The notes beneath the pieces were generated by a model. It was given only the letters and a program-made list of their open reading frames with translations, was not told where the DNA came from and did no database searches. Below, piece after piece: positions 36,713 to 46,700 of a DNA stretch of 64,000 bases (positions within the stretch are counted from its first letter, which is position 1; each line of letters begins with the position of its first letter). The stretch spans positions 186,001 through 250,000 of the forward strand of contig NZ_WHOD01000049.1 of NCBI RefSeq assembly GCF_013141765.1, written 5' to 3'. Source of the stretch: Paenibacillus foliorum. GTDB lineage: Bacteria > Bacillota > Bacilli > Paenibacillales > NBRC-103111. The translations under genes were made by a program, and so were the position numbers.

Positions 36713-36862
36713 TTAGGAAATGAAGACAACGTTCTCGCTATAAATCAACTGCTCATACAGTGTTTGCAATTGCTGCACAAATAACCAACCGAGCAGGCTG
36801 GTTAGTATCGCCCCTAGAGATATAAAGATAAACAGTTTATGCTTTATTTTCAAATTCTTCAT
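36713..36862 (-). pseudogene. Possible N-terminal remnant of a chemoreceptor or sensor protein
   Basis: A frame of about 49 residues reads MKNLKIKHKLFIFISLGAIL..., a basic start followed by one transmembrane helix and an amphipathic segment, as at the beginning of methyl-accepting chemotaxis proteins. The frame then stops and nothing like the rest follows. No good RBS precedes the ATG. It may instead be a small membrane protein or chance. Confidence 0.3.
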
Positions 36863-37024
36863 AATATAACCAAATGTATTATAGCATAACCTCGAAGCTT
36901 TCTTATGTACCTCCACCTTTAAATTTAAACTTTTACCTTTTTCGTGAAATGGAGAAACTTAATATAGTAGAATGGTAGCAGAGAAGTAGGGAAATGACTT
37001 TACTATTAAAAAGGAGGGACGACC

Positions 37025-37432
37025 ATGATCGATTTCGCACAAATCAATTATTTGGCGGTTCTTGCATCTACTGTCGCCGCAATGTTTATCGGCTTCCTCT
37101 GGTATTCACCCGTATTATTCGGACATGCTTGGGCCAAACAGCGAGGCATGAAGATGGAGGAAATCTCGGGAGGGGGTCCGATGACGTATGTTCTTACAGC
37201 TGTAACCGCTCTGGTCGGGGCCTTCGTGCTGGCACTGCTGCTGACAATGGGGGGCCGAGCAACGGTTGCATCAGGATTGACTGTTGGTTTGCTGATAGGT
37301 ATCAGTATTTCCGTTAAGATTGGGATGAATTATTTATTTGAAAATAAACCCTTAGGCTTATATCTCATTACCATTGGCTATCATTTGGTATCCTATCTCG
37401 TGATGGGTCTTATCATTGGAGCGATAGGTTAA
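37025..37432 (+). CDS. DUF1761-family small membrane protein
   Basis: A 135-residue protein with four hydrophobic helices. The first contains NYLAVLASTVAAMFIGFLWYSPVLFGHAWAK, whose WYSPVLFG is the signature of DUF1761. These proteins are widespread and uncharacterised. AAGGAGG is well placed before the ATG. It is a single-gene unit in an otherwise gene-poor stretch and converges on the next gene. Confidence 0.85.
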   Translation: MIDFAQINYLAVLASTVAAMFIGFLWYSPVLFGHAWAKQRGMKMEEISGGGPMTYVLTAVTALVGAFVLALLLTMGGRATVASGLTVGLLIGISISVKIGMNYLFENKPLGLYLITIGYHLVSYLVMGLIIGAIG

Positions 37433-37449
37433 ACCCTATAGGGAGATAA

Positions 37450-37480
37450 GCCCTGTGCCACCTGCAATAAAGCACAGGGC
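37450..37480. terminator. Hairpin between converging genes
   Basis: GCCCTGTGC and GCACAGGGC form a perfect 9-bp stem with a 13-nt loop. Neither side has a strong T-run, so termination efficiency is unclear. Confidence 0.5.
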
Positions 37481-37504
37481 CTCTCCATAAAGCCCATTCC
37501 TGGC

Positions 37505-38254
37505 TTAATCCGGCGCTTGACCGGATGCTATCCGTAGCTGGTTAGCCAACCAGTGCAGATAATCCTTCTGCTCCTGATCATGTGTTTCATACCATGCCGG
37601 GGAAATCCACGTGTTGATAATCGTTTGCGCTACACCAGGATCTAGCATCGTATCCTCACTCCCTCCATTATCCGAGCTAAGACTCCACCAGCCTTCATTA
37701 CCGTAAGACTCATCCAGATCAACATCGATTCCGTTTACGCGGATGTCATTTTGGTATTGATAGATGTTGTTCGCAGCGGAACGCTGGCCGCCGCTCCATG
37801 CATACGTTTGCCAGAAGCGCGAACACGCACCGGCGGAGCTCACGGCTTCAACAACCGCATAAGAGCCGTAAACCCCTGTATTATAAGCGGGTGTTGCCTC
37901 ACTGGCTGCCCGTACGTATTCGATGACCACTGGCATCTGTGCAGAGGTAGCATCAAAATCAACAGCAAAATAAATGGTGCTGCCCTCAGGCTGCCCGATT
38001 TGTGCCGCTACCTCTAAAGCAGTTGCTCCATCAGCAAGACCTGCTGCTCGTCCGCCTAGTGCTCGATCTGCCGTTGTTTCAAACACGGAGACGATCTGGA
38101 GACCCTCTTGGCTGATTAATATAGCTTCATTCGATGTTAAGCGCTTCGACCCGCTAGGAACCAGGTAACGACAAACGAACTCGTACCCATCAGCACTAAA
38201 AGCCGCTGCTGTTTGTGCTGTCAACGGAGTCGCACAATCGAAACCTTTTGCCAC
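37505..38254 (-). CDS. Glycoside-hydrolase-like (DUF1906, Rv2525c-like) protein
   Basis: About 249 residues with a TIM-barrel-like domain: KGFDCATPLT at the start, FVCRYL, IYFAVDFDA, GVYGSYAVV and VDLDESYG, as in the DUF1906 family related to lysozyme-like GH25 folds. The last ~60 residues look like a small wall-binding or unknown module. The GTG at 38254 is chosen because GGGAG lies 9 bases before it, giving a start at VAKGFD. No signal peptide is visible, so it may act in the cytosol, the spore or after lysis. Substrate unknown, presumably a cell-wall glycan. Confidence 0.78.
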   Translation of the reverse strand: MAKGFDCATPLTAQTAAAFSADGYEFVCRYLVPSGSKRLTSNEAILISQEGLQIVSVFETTADRALGGRAAGLADGATALEVAAQIGQPEGSTIYFAVDFDATSAQMPVVIEYVRAASEATPAYNTGVYGSYAVVEAVSSAGACSRFWQTYAWSGGQRSAANNIYQYQNDIRVNGIDVDLDESYGNEGWWSLSSDNGGSEDTMLDPGVAQTIINTWISPAWYETHDQEQKDYLHWLANQLRIASGQAPD

Positions 38255-38513
38255 AGCAAACCACTCCCTTTTTTGTCTGAATTTATCGATTACGTGCACG
38301 ACCGAAAGCACGATTGATTACTGATAGAAGCTTTGTTTCTACAGCCTATGCAGATAATTCACATTTGGCTTGGTTTCTTGTCCACCTTTTTCAAAAAATC
38401 CGCAGCAGCACACACCTATTTTTTTAAGTGAAGTTCATATTAGATTCATATAAGTAGGTTACAATCTAGCCATAGGTTTGACTACCAATTAACGAGAGCG
38501 CGGTCTATTACAT

Positions 38514-39077
38514 ATGGAGAACCACTTCCCATTCCCAACACTTACCACAAGCCGATTGTTATTAAGACAAATGACTGTAGCCGATGCGACTGATCTTTAT
38601 GAAATTTATTCAGACCCTCAGCTCACCCAGTATCTCGACTGGTATGGTCCATCCTCACCCCGTCATGCGCAAGATTTGATTGTTTCATGGAATCAGCAAT
38701 TTGATAACAAACAGCTGCTCCCTTGGGGGATTACCCAGCATACTAACGATCATTTGATCGGCACTATTATGTACATGCCTATCCGCGGTACTTTTGCTAA
38801 CAAGCCGCTGCTCCCCGTTAATATCGGATTCGAGCTATCCCGTATGTATTGGAATAAAGGCATCATGACGGAAGCTCTTGAGGTCGTAACCCGGTTCGGC
38901 ATCGAACAAATTGGAGCTCATAGAATTCAAGCAGAGGTAGCACCGGGAAACACCGCATCACTCAAAATTTTGGAAAAGCTAGGTTTTAAACAAGAAGGCT
39001 TATTGAAGCAGTACTTCATGCACGAAGTCACAAAAACGTTTTTCGATGTCATTGTGCTATCCCTCCTGCCCTTATGA
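38514..39077 (+). CDS. GNAT N-acetyltransferase, RimJ/RimL type
   Basis: A 187-residue acetyltransferase with the N-terminal LTTSRLLLRQMTVADATDLYEIYSD and the acetyl-CoA loop MYWNKGIMTEAL, then NTASLKILEKLGFKQEGLLK, typical of RimJ-like enzymes that acetylate protein N-termini or small molecules. The RBS is weak (CGAGAG). The substrate is not predictable. Confidence 0.9.
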   Translation: MENHFPFPTLTTSRLLLRQMTVADATDLYEIYSDPQLTQYLDWYGPSSPRHAQDLIVSWNQQFDNKQLLPWGITQHTNDHLIGTIMYMPIRGTFANKPLLPVNIGFELSRMYWNKGIMTEALEVVTRFGIEQIGAHRIQAEVAPGNTASLKILEKLGFKQEGLLKQYFMHEVTKTFFDVIVLSLLPL

Positions 39078-39171
39078 ACTAATCTTTTCCTAAGTGAAGC
39101 GGCCTCAGCCTCCTTCAAGGAAGAGTACGTTTGCATTTGATGAGACTGAAGGAAAGTAACGTATATACCAA

Positions 39172-39209
39172 ACAGGAGCTTCAGCCCTATCAGGACTAAG
39201 CTCCTCTGT
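39172..39209. terminator. Hairpin between GNAT and xpt genes
   Basis: AGGAGCTT and AAGCTCCT form an 8-bp stem with an ~18-nt loop. The genes converge here. There is no long T-run. Confidence 0.45.
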
Positions 39210-39234
39210 TATTCCCCTATTGAATGACCTGCTG

Positions 39235-39831
<597 letters not shown>

Positions 39832-39953
39832 TCACCCATTAACGTTTTCTTCCGTTGGTCCAGTACTTGCCTTCATCTTAACATGAATGATTTGGACAGA
39901 GAAGTTCTTCCTATGGCAAGAGCTGGCCGAAGGCTCCCGGCTTGTCACAGCTC

Positions 39954-42662
39954 CTATGTTGGTGTATTAGGTGTGGAGCCTCCCTTAAAACCGTGCGGCT
40001 TCAGTATCAGCACGAAGCCGCGCGTACCATCAAGCCGAATGTAGTCGCCGTCTTTGATCCGCTCCGTAGCGCCGTCGATCCCAACTACTGCCGGTAGCCC
40101 GTACTCGCGGGCAACTACAGCACCGTGGGTCATGAGCCCGCCGACCTCCATCACTAGGCCAATGGCCGAGTGAAACAATGGCGTCCAGCCAGGATCGGAA
40201 AACGGTGCGATCAATATTTCGCCCTTATTCAGCTTGGCTTCCTCTGGGCGCAGCACCACGCGGGCGAACCCTTCCACGACACCAACGGATACCGGCGTGC
40301 CGAGCAAGGCCCCTTCCGGTGCATCCTTCTGCTTACGGCGGCCCGTAATGATTTCCCCTTCGCTTGTCATGAGACGCGGGGGTGTAAGAGTCCGAAAGCG
40401 TTCATATTCCCTCTTTCGCTCAGCTAACCTCTCATCCAAGCGAATAAAAGGCTCCCCTTGCGTTAGCTGCAGCAGTTCATCGAGCGTCAGGTAGTACACA
40501 TCTTCCTCTTGCCGGAGTACTCCCGCTTCAACAAGCAGCCTTGCCTCATCAAGTAGAGCTCGTCGGATGATTCCAAACATCTGTATCATTAAGTATTTCG
40601 GATGCTCTCTAATCGCCATCAGATTACGGAACACTTGGATCAGGCGTGACATTAGCTTCGCTTTGAACCACCCAAATGGCAGATCGCGAAGACGGCCGAT
40701 TAACTCACGAGTGGCTTCCTCAGCCTCAATTGCCCCTTGTGCGAATCTCTCCCTGTGCTCGCCTTCTTCCATCGTCCGCATGTGACTATGGATCGCTGGA
40801 AGCAGCAAGCTCTCATCCTCACTCCACCTCGGCTGAGTGATGTCGATCTCGCCCGGACAGCGCATGCCGTACAGCTGCATAAACCGATCCCACTGCCGTA
40901 TAAACTCAGCTCCTCCATCGGCATGCTGCAAGCTGCTGCGAAAGCGCGTTCCATCATCTTGTCGAATGATTTCGGCAACCTGAGGGTACCGCCTTGCCGT
41001 ATCCGCCAAATCCCCTATCATAAGGCCCATCTCACTAGTAACATTGCCTGCAAGTGATTTGTTTAGCACATGCACAGTTTGTATGTCACCGAGCCATTTC
41101 TCAGTCAGCAGCATAATCAGCCTTAACGATATAATGCCAGCCAAAGGATAGGCTAACACGTTGCGGAGAAGCGCGCGAAGCATCATTCCAGCCTGCTCCT
41201 GCACACGCATGACCCGCTCCGGTCCGACAGCCCCCGCCAATCGGGTTCGGCTCACCTTCAACGAAGCGGTCATCCAATCATTCACCTCTCGAACTCCCTG
41301 CGAGGTATCGGCAAACACCAGGTTGCGAATAGCTTTGCTCACAATTGGCCTAGCTGTGCGCAGTATTTCCCGCTTAAGCCCAGCTTGCCGCGGCAGGTTG
41401 CGAATGAATGAATCGCGCTGCACGAATTCTGCTACTCCGCTGCCTATCAGCTCGTCAATGCCGCTTAACACCTTCGGCAGTATGCGGCGAGCCGGCTTCA
41501 ACGTAAGCAGCTTCGTAATATCGAGGAACATCCTGCCTCCAGCGATTCGAGCGATGCTGCTCTCCGAGCGAATCGCAGCCTTGCCGAAAGGAATCATCGT
41601 ACGCAGCACCGACAGCGCTAGAGGCCGCATGGCATTGGTCATCATCTGCTGATGCCCGAATGACAAAAGAATATGAGGAGATTCACCTTCAGGAACGCTC
41701 ATCTGCGGAAGAGGATAAAGGGATGTAATCGGACGGCTCTGTACCACATAGATACGCCCTTCAGCGTAACACCACTCTATGTCCTGCTCTGATCCATAAT
41801 GCTTCTCAATCCTCTCACCTACAGCAGCCAATTCAATGATCTGCAGGTCACTCAACGCCTGCTGCTCCTGCCTATCTTCGGATAATTGTTGCGTAACCGT
41901 GCCACCCTCAGGCAAAGGGTAAATAGCGAGCTTCTTCTTCGCAATCTTCTTGGCAATGATCTCTCCTGCACGTACTTGGTACAGGTCGGCTGAAACCAGC
42001 CCCGATACAAGCGCTTCCCCCAGCCCGAAACCAGCGTCGATAGAAATAGTGCTTCGATGCCCGCTGATCGGGTCAGCCGTAAACATAATACCGGACACCT
42101 CCGGGAATACCATCTGCTGTACAACCACAGATAACAGCACCGCGCGGTGGTCGAAGCCATTCTTCGCCCTGTACGAAATCGCACGATCGGTAAAAAGAGA
42201 TGCCCAGCATTTGCGGATAGCTTGCAGCAATTGCTCTTCGCCCAGCACATTCAAGTACGTGTCCTGTTGACCTGCAAACGATGCCGTCGGCAGATCTTCA
42301 GCGGTTGCGCTGGATCGGACAGCATAGGCCTTGGCCTCCCCAGATCGGCGCCAGCTGGTCATTATTGCTGCAAGCACCTTAGCTGGAGCTGCAACCGTCA
42401 CCAGATGGTCGCGAATACTGCGTCCCAGTACTGCAATTTCGTCCAGCTGATCAGCCTTTACCTCCTCCAAGCGAAGGAAATATGCCTCCATCTCATCGCT
42501 TTGCTCTAGGAAAGCACGAAACGCACCTGTGGTTACACAGAAGCCGGCAGGAATGGGAAAGCCCGCTCGTGTCATCTCCCCTAAGTTGGCTCCTTTACCC
42601 CCTACAAGCGGCAAACTGGTTTTATCGATCTGTTGAAAGTCAAGCACATAGCTGTCCATCAT
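39954..42662 (-). CDS. PEP-synthase-like phosphotransferase, probable rifampicin phosphotransferase
   Basis: About 902 residues. The N-terminal ATP-grasp domain begins LPLVGGKGANLGEM and includes AYAVRSSATAEDLPTASFAGQQDT and GIMFTADPI. A long middle region is less conserved, as in rifampin-binding domains. The C-terminal swivel domain has the phosphohistidine motif GGLMTHGAVVAREYGLPAVVG. This order (ATP-grasp, middle, His domain) and length match RPH, which inactivates rifamycins by phosphorylation at the expense of ATP; PEP synthases proper differ in the C-terminal PEP-binding domain. ATG with GGAG nine bases before. It lies 13 bp after a TetR gene and is co-transcribed with it. Substrate is inferred, not proven. 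Confidence 0.82.
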   Translation of the reverse strand: MMDSYVLDFQQIDKTSLPLVGGKGANLGEMTRAGFPIPAGFCVTTGAFRAFLEQSDEMEAYFLRLEEVKADQLDEIAVLGRSIRDHLVTVAAPAKVLAAIMTSWRRSGEAKAYAVRSSATAEDLPTASFAGQQDTYLNVLGEEQLLQAIRKCWASLFTDRAISYRAKNGFDHRAVLLSVVVQQMVFPEVSGIMFTADPISGHRSTISIDAGFGLGEALVSGLVSADLYQVRAGEIIAKKIAKKKLAIYPLPEGGTVTQQLSEDRQEQQALSDLQIIELAAVGERIEKHYGSEQDIEWCYAEGRIYVVQSRPITSLYPLPQMSVPEGESPHILLSFGHQQMMTNAMRPLALSVLRTMIPFGKAAIRSESSIARIAGGRMFLDITKLLTLKPARRILPKVLSGIDELIGSGVAEFVQRDSFIRNLPRQAGLKREILRTARPIVSKAIRNLVFADTSQGVREVNDWMTASLKVSRTRLAGAVGPERVMRVQEQAGMMLRALLRNVLAYPLAGIISLRLIMLLTEKWLGDIQTVHVLNKSLAGNVTSEMGLMIGDLADTARRYPQVAEIIRQDDGTRFRSSLQHADGGAEFIRQWDRFMQLYGMRCPGEIDITQPRWSEDESLLLPAIHSHMRTMEEGEHRERFAQGAIEAEEATRELIGRLRDLPFGWFKAKLMSRLIQVFRNLMAIREHPKYLMIQMFGIIRRALLDEARLLVEAGVLRQEEDVYYLTLDELLQLTQGEPFIRLDERLAERKREYERFRTLTPPRLMTSEGEIITGRRKQKDAPEGALLGTPVSVGVVEGFARVVLRPEEAKLNKGEILIAPFSDPGWTPLFHSAIGLVMEVGGLMTHGAVVAREYGLPAVVGIDGATERIKDGDYIRLDGTRGFVLILKPHGFKGGSTPNTPT

Positions 42663-42675
42663 GCACCAACACTCC

Positions 42676-43251
42676 TTATTCGTTATTCTTCGTTTGAAGA
42701 CCCGTGGTAAACAAAGAAAACAAAGTGTCCGCAACATCTACCAGAGCAACCCCATGCTTCGAGGCGAAATCCGGCCGTACGAAGGTTTGGATGCTTTGCA
42801 TCATAATAGACGATACCAATTTGGGATTCATGTCACGAATTAACCCGGTTTGCTGAGCTTGGTTGAGAAGACCTTCAATAAATTTCAGCTGGTCTGCTCT
42901 AAAGTCTTCAACCCGCTTCCACAATGCTGGCATATATTTCTGAATATCTTCCAAGAAAACAGGATTTAGTTTTATTAATTCTTGTTTGATCGCCGCAAAG
43001 ACTTCCCCCAAAACTAGAAGTGGATTACCCTGCCGCCCCGTTGTCTCCGTAACCTTGAAGGCAATAACCTGCATCGTCTGCTTCAGTACTTCCTCAGCTA
43101 TTTCCTCCTTGCCACTGAAATACACATACAGCGTTTTCTTGCTCATGCCGAGTTGCAGAGCCAATTCACTTAGTGTTGTCCTACGGTATCCTTTTGCATT
43201 GAAAAGCTCGGCAGCCCCTCGCACAATACGCGAGTGATTCACATCATCCAT
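42676..43251 (-). CDS. TetR/AcrR family transcriptional regulator
   Basis: About 191 residues. The N-terminal 50 residues are a TetR DNA-binding domain (IVRGAAELFNAKGYRRTTLSELALQLGMSKKTLYVYFSGKEEI). The remainder is a helical ligand-binding domain. GGAGG precedes the ATG at 43251. Being first in the operon with the RPH-like gene, it is likely to be autoregulated and to release the operon when an antibiotic or metabolite binds. Confidence 0.92.
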   Translation of the reverse strand: MDDVNHSRIVRGAAELFNAKGYRRTTLSELALQLGMSKKTLYVYFSGKEEIAEEVLKQTMQVIAFKVTETTGRQGNPLLVLGEVFAAIKQELIKLNPVFLEDIQKYMPALWKRVEDFRADQLKFIEGLLNQAQQTGLIRDMNPKLVSSIMMQSIQTFVRPDFASKHGVALVDVADTLFSLFTTGLQTKNNE

Positions 43252-43274
43252 AACAGTAACCTCCAATCCAAGAA

Positions 43275-43300
43275 ACCTAGGAAACCTAGGAAACCACAAG
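43275..43300 (-). promoter_or_regulatory. Possible TetR operator repeats
   Basis: AAACCTAGG occurs twice in tandem (nine-base period), with a third AAACC, just upstream of the TetR RBS. Each CCTAGG is itself palindromic. A TTGACA...TGTAAG promoter (16-bp spacer) lies just upstream, so a repressor here would block it. Confidence 0.45.
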
Positions 43301-43755
43301 ATAACCTTATAGTTTCCACCTTACAGATTGCTGCTTGTCCCTGTCAATATCCCAATAACACTCACTAACATAATTTTCCCAGACAGCACGAACAGCCATC
43401 ACAATTCAACTCTGAACTGTAACGGCCGCCTGTATGCGAAGATTGATCTCAATTAACTCCAATACCCTTGATGGACGGCCAGAACCTCATCTTCCAATTC
43501 AAGAAATGGCCCTATCACTTCTATCGCTTTCTGTCCCCTATAACGCAGCCATATAACAATGAACAATCCCCTTAATCTTCATAAGATATGGCCCAGACAT
43601 ACTCTGAAACCACTATCCCCAAAAAAACAACTAATTTCATCAAAATCACTTACAAATTAGTTGTATTTGTTGAAAAATTTAACAGAACAACAGCAGAATT
43701 TGTTATATAATTAGAGTTAATGGTACTAAAATCCTATTTAAAGAGGAGTATATAC
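43301..43755. other. Regulatory region between TetR operon and the giant protein gene
   Basis: About 450 bp, no coding frame. It holds an 11-bp perfect inverted repeat, ACAACTAATTT (43627-43637) and AAATTAGTTGT (43654-43664), just upstream of a TATAAT (near 43707) and the RBS AAAGAGGAG (43740-43748) of the giant gene. Confidence 0.55.
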
Positions 43756-46700
43756 ATGTTAATAAAGAGAATGGCGGATAGCCTTAAGCCCTATCTGCCT
43801 GGCGAGAGCCCGACCCATCGATTAGTGCAATTATCTCTATGCATTTGGTTCTTATTATCCACGCTCATGCTGCTGCCAGGCGGAGTAGCCCTCGCTTATG
43901 GGACCAGCGGAAGCAACTCAGGCTTCAAAGCCGTATCCGCAAGCTATTCCCATACGGCAGCCGTGAAATCCGACGGCACAGTATGGACGTGGGGAGCGAA
44001 CGATCATGGACAGCTCGGATACGAAACCTCAGGCTTGGACCAGAAAACACCCCGGCAAGTTGAAGGACTGCCCTCGAACATAGCTTCGATTGCCGCAGGG
44101 GGGAACCCCGATACCGGTACTGCCTTTACTGTTGCCATTGATTCAGAAGGCAACGTGTATGCAACAGGCAGTAATAACTTAGGTCAATTAGGAGACGGAG
44201 CTACAGGAAGCCGAGCAAGCTTCAACCCAGTTAAAACGGATATAGCATCCCCCCTCATTGTACCTAACGGTAAGCTGTCAGCCGGATTTGATTTCGCAGG
44301 CGTTTTGAACCCAGCTTCTGGGGAAATACGGATTTGGGGCGAAAACCAGTATGGACAGTTAGGTAACCAAAACACGGCGGGAGCTCAACATTATGCAGTC
44401 CCTGTCCAAATCAATTCCGAAACGAATCTTAGTGGTGTCACGGAATTATCCTTTGGCGGACAGCACGGCTTAGCGTTGAAGGAAGGAGTTGTTTATTCCT
44501 GGGGCCGCAACAATCGCGGACAGTTGGGGACCAATGTTTCACTAGACATAAACAGCATATACGCAGCCGCTATTAGAGGAACTTTTGAAAGTAGAATAGT
44601 AGATAAAATTGCTGCTGGTTCCTACCATAACATTGCCTATTCAGCAACAGGAGGCTTTACTAAAATTTGGTCTTGGGGTGAAAATGGCCAATATGAGCTC
44701 GGTATTGGCTATGATAGACTCGCCGAAGGAATCCCCTTGTTTACGGAAAATCATTCACCCTTTCCACGGCCCGTTGATCATTACTATGGACTAGGCTACG
44801 CTTTCTTCAATGCGCCATCAGCCATAGCTGCAGGCGGCAAACAGATGATTATTTTGGATACCTTGGATGACGATCCTGAGTTGGAGTACTTCGAGGGTGA
44901 CGGGGGTGTACCGTCTGAGAGGACCAATTTACCTCTTGCCATGGGAGAAGTCATTGCTATAGCTGCAGGTCATCAACAAACCCTCGCCCTCACTGCTGAA
45001 GGCAAGCTCTGGGGCAAGGGAGATAATACTCATGGACAGCTTGGCTTAGGCGCTGCTGGGAAATCCTATTATTATGATTTTACCCAACCTTTATTTCCAC
45101 TCCCTTCTGAGCTGAAATCGTTGACGATAACGGAAGGGACTTTGGAGCCTGCATTCAACCATTATGTGCGTGATTATACATTAAATGTCGGATCCAATAC
45201 GACAGAAGTCAACCTGTCTGCATTGACGTACTTTTCCAACGCAAAAGGAATCGTAATCGGCGGGACGAGCGGTACCACCGATCAATTAACGGCCACAGTA
45301 CCGATTAATTACGGATCGAATTTGATATCTGTTGGGGTAACCGGATCTGATGATTCTACGACATCCTATACCGTGCAAATCAACCGTGCTTCGCCTGATT
45401 CTAACCAATTGGAGCAAGCTATAACGGAAGCAAGCGATTATTATCACAACTCCACCGAAGGAATAGAACAGGGCCAATACTTTCCTGGGGCACTTACCGC
45501 ATTAAATGTCGCGCTCCAAAGCGCAATGGCCGTTAAGAACAACGGCAACTCATTGCAATCAGAGCTGGATACAGCTGCGGCTGCCCTTAATATGGCCATA
45601 GCTGATTTTTTAACGAAGAAGGTGGCAGATCGTGTCACGATAAACGCACTGCTAATATCCGTTCAGCAGCTGTACGACACTACAACAGAAGGCACTTCAA
45701 CCGGGCAGTACAGAACCGGAGCCAGGTCTGCTTTACTAACGGCTATTCAAGCAGCGCGGAGCATAAGGGATAACCCGTTATCGTCCCAATCCGATATCAA
45801 TAATGCGCATGATGCGCTCCTTCTAGCGAACATAGACTTTATGAGCAAATTAACGCCTAATCGCGGACCGATATTAGCTTTGTTAGGTACTGCGGAAGAA
45901 TTGCGCAATACTTCTGTCGAGGGCGCTGCGCAAGGACAATACGAGCCGGGTTCGATTGCCGTACTGCAATCGGCCATCCTAACAGCCATTACGGCCAGAG
46001 ACAACGCTGCATTATCGAAGGAGGAGCTGGATTCCTCTGCGGCTGCTCTGCAAGCTGCGATATCCATTTTTGCAGCGAAGGAAGTACCGCCGTTTCCCGT
46101 TGCTCTGCTTGATTTTGAAGCAAACAATGGAGGCTTCACCTCCAATGGACTTTGGGAGCATACCCCGTTGACTTTCGGTGATCTTCACGCACATTCCGGC
46201 TCGAAAGTATGGGCTCTCAATCTCGCAGGCAGTATATCAGGATATCACACCGATACGCTTATGAGTTCATCCATAGATCTGACATCAAGTAATGCCCAAA
46301 GCTTTCGAATTAGCTGGTGGCAGTTCAATTCTCCTGAGCTCGAATATACAAACTCTATTTATGTCAGTAAAGATGGTGGACAAGTCTGGGATCTAATCCC
46401 TATCGCATTTGTCCAAGGAGGAGCATGGACCCAGCGATCCATTAAGTTGGATGCTTCTTATGCCGTTAAAAATTTCAAAATCAAAATTCAGACGACTACT
46501 GCCAATCTCGTTCCCGCAGCTATGATGATCGATGATGCAAAAATTGAGCGGTTTTCAACGAGCTTCAACCAATCCATTTCAGATGCGCAAGCTCTTCATC
46601 AATCTTCCGTAGAGGGAACCGAATCCGGTCTATACGCAAATGGTTCCAAGGCGCAGCTGCAGCAAGCCATTTCTATTGCCATTGCGATTCGTGACAGCAA

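Noticed and set aside
36713..36862. Intact small membrane protein gene
   Set aside because: No convincing RBS, and it reads like the start of a sensor or chemoreceptor; kept only as a low-confidence remnant.
43720..43755. Earlier ATG for the giant protein at 43720
   Set aside because: The RBS AAAGAGGAG (43740-43748) lies after it and fits the ATG at 43756.
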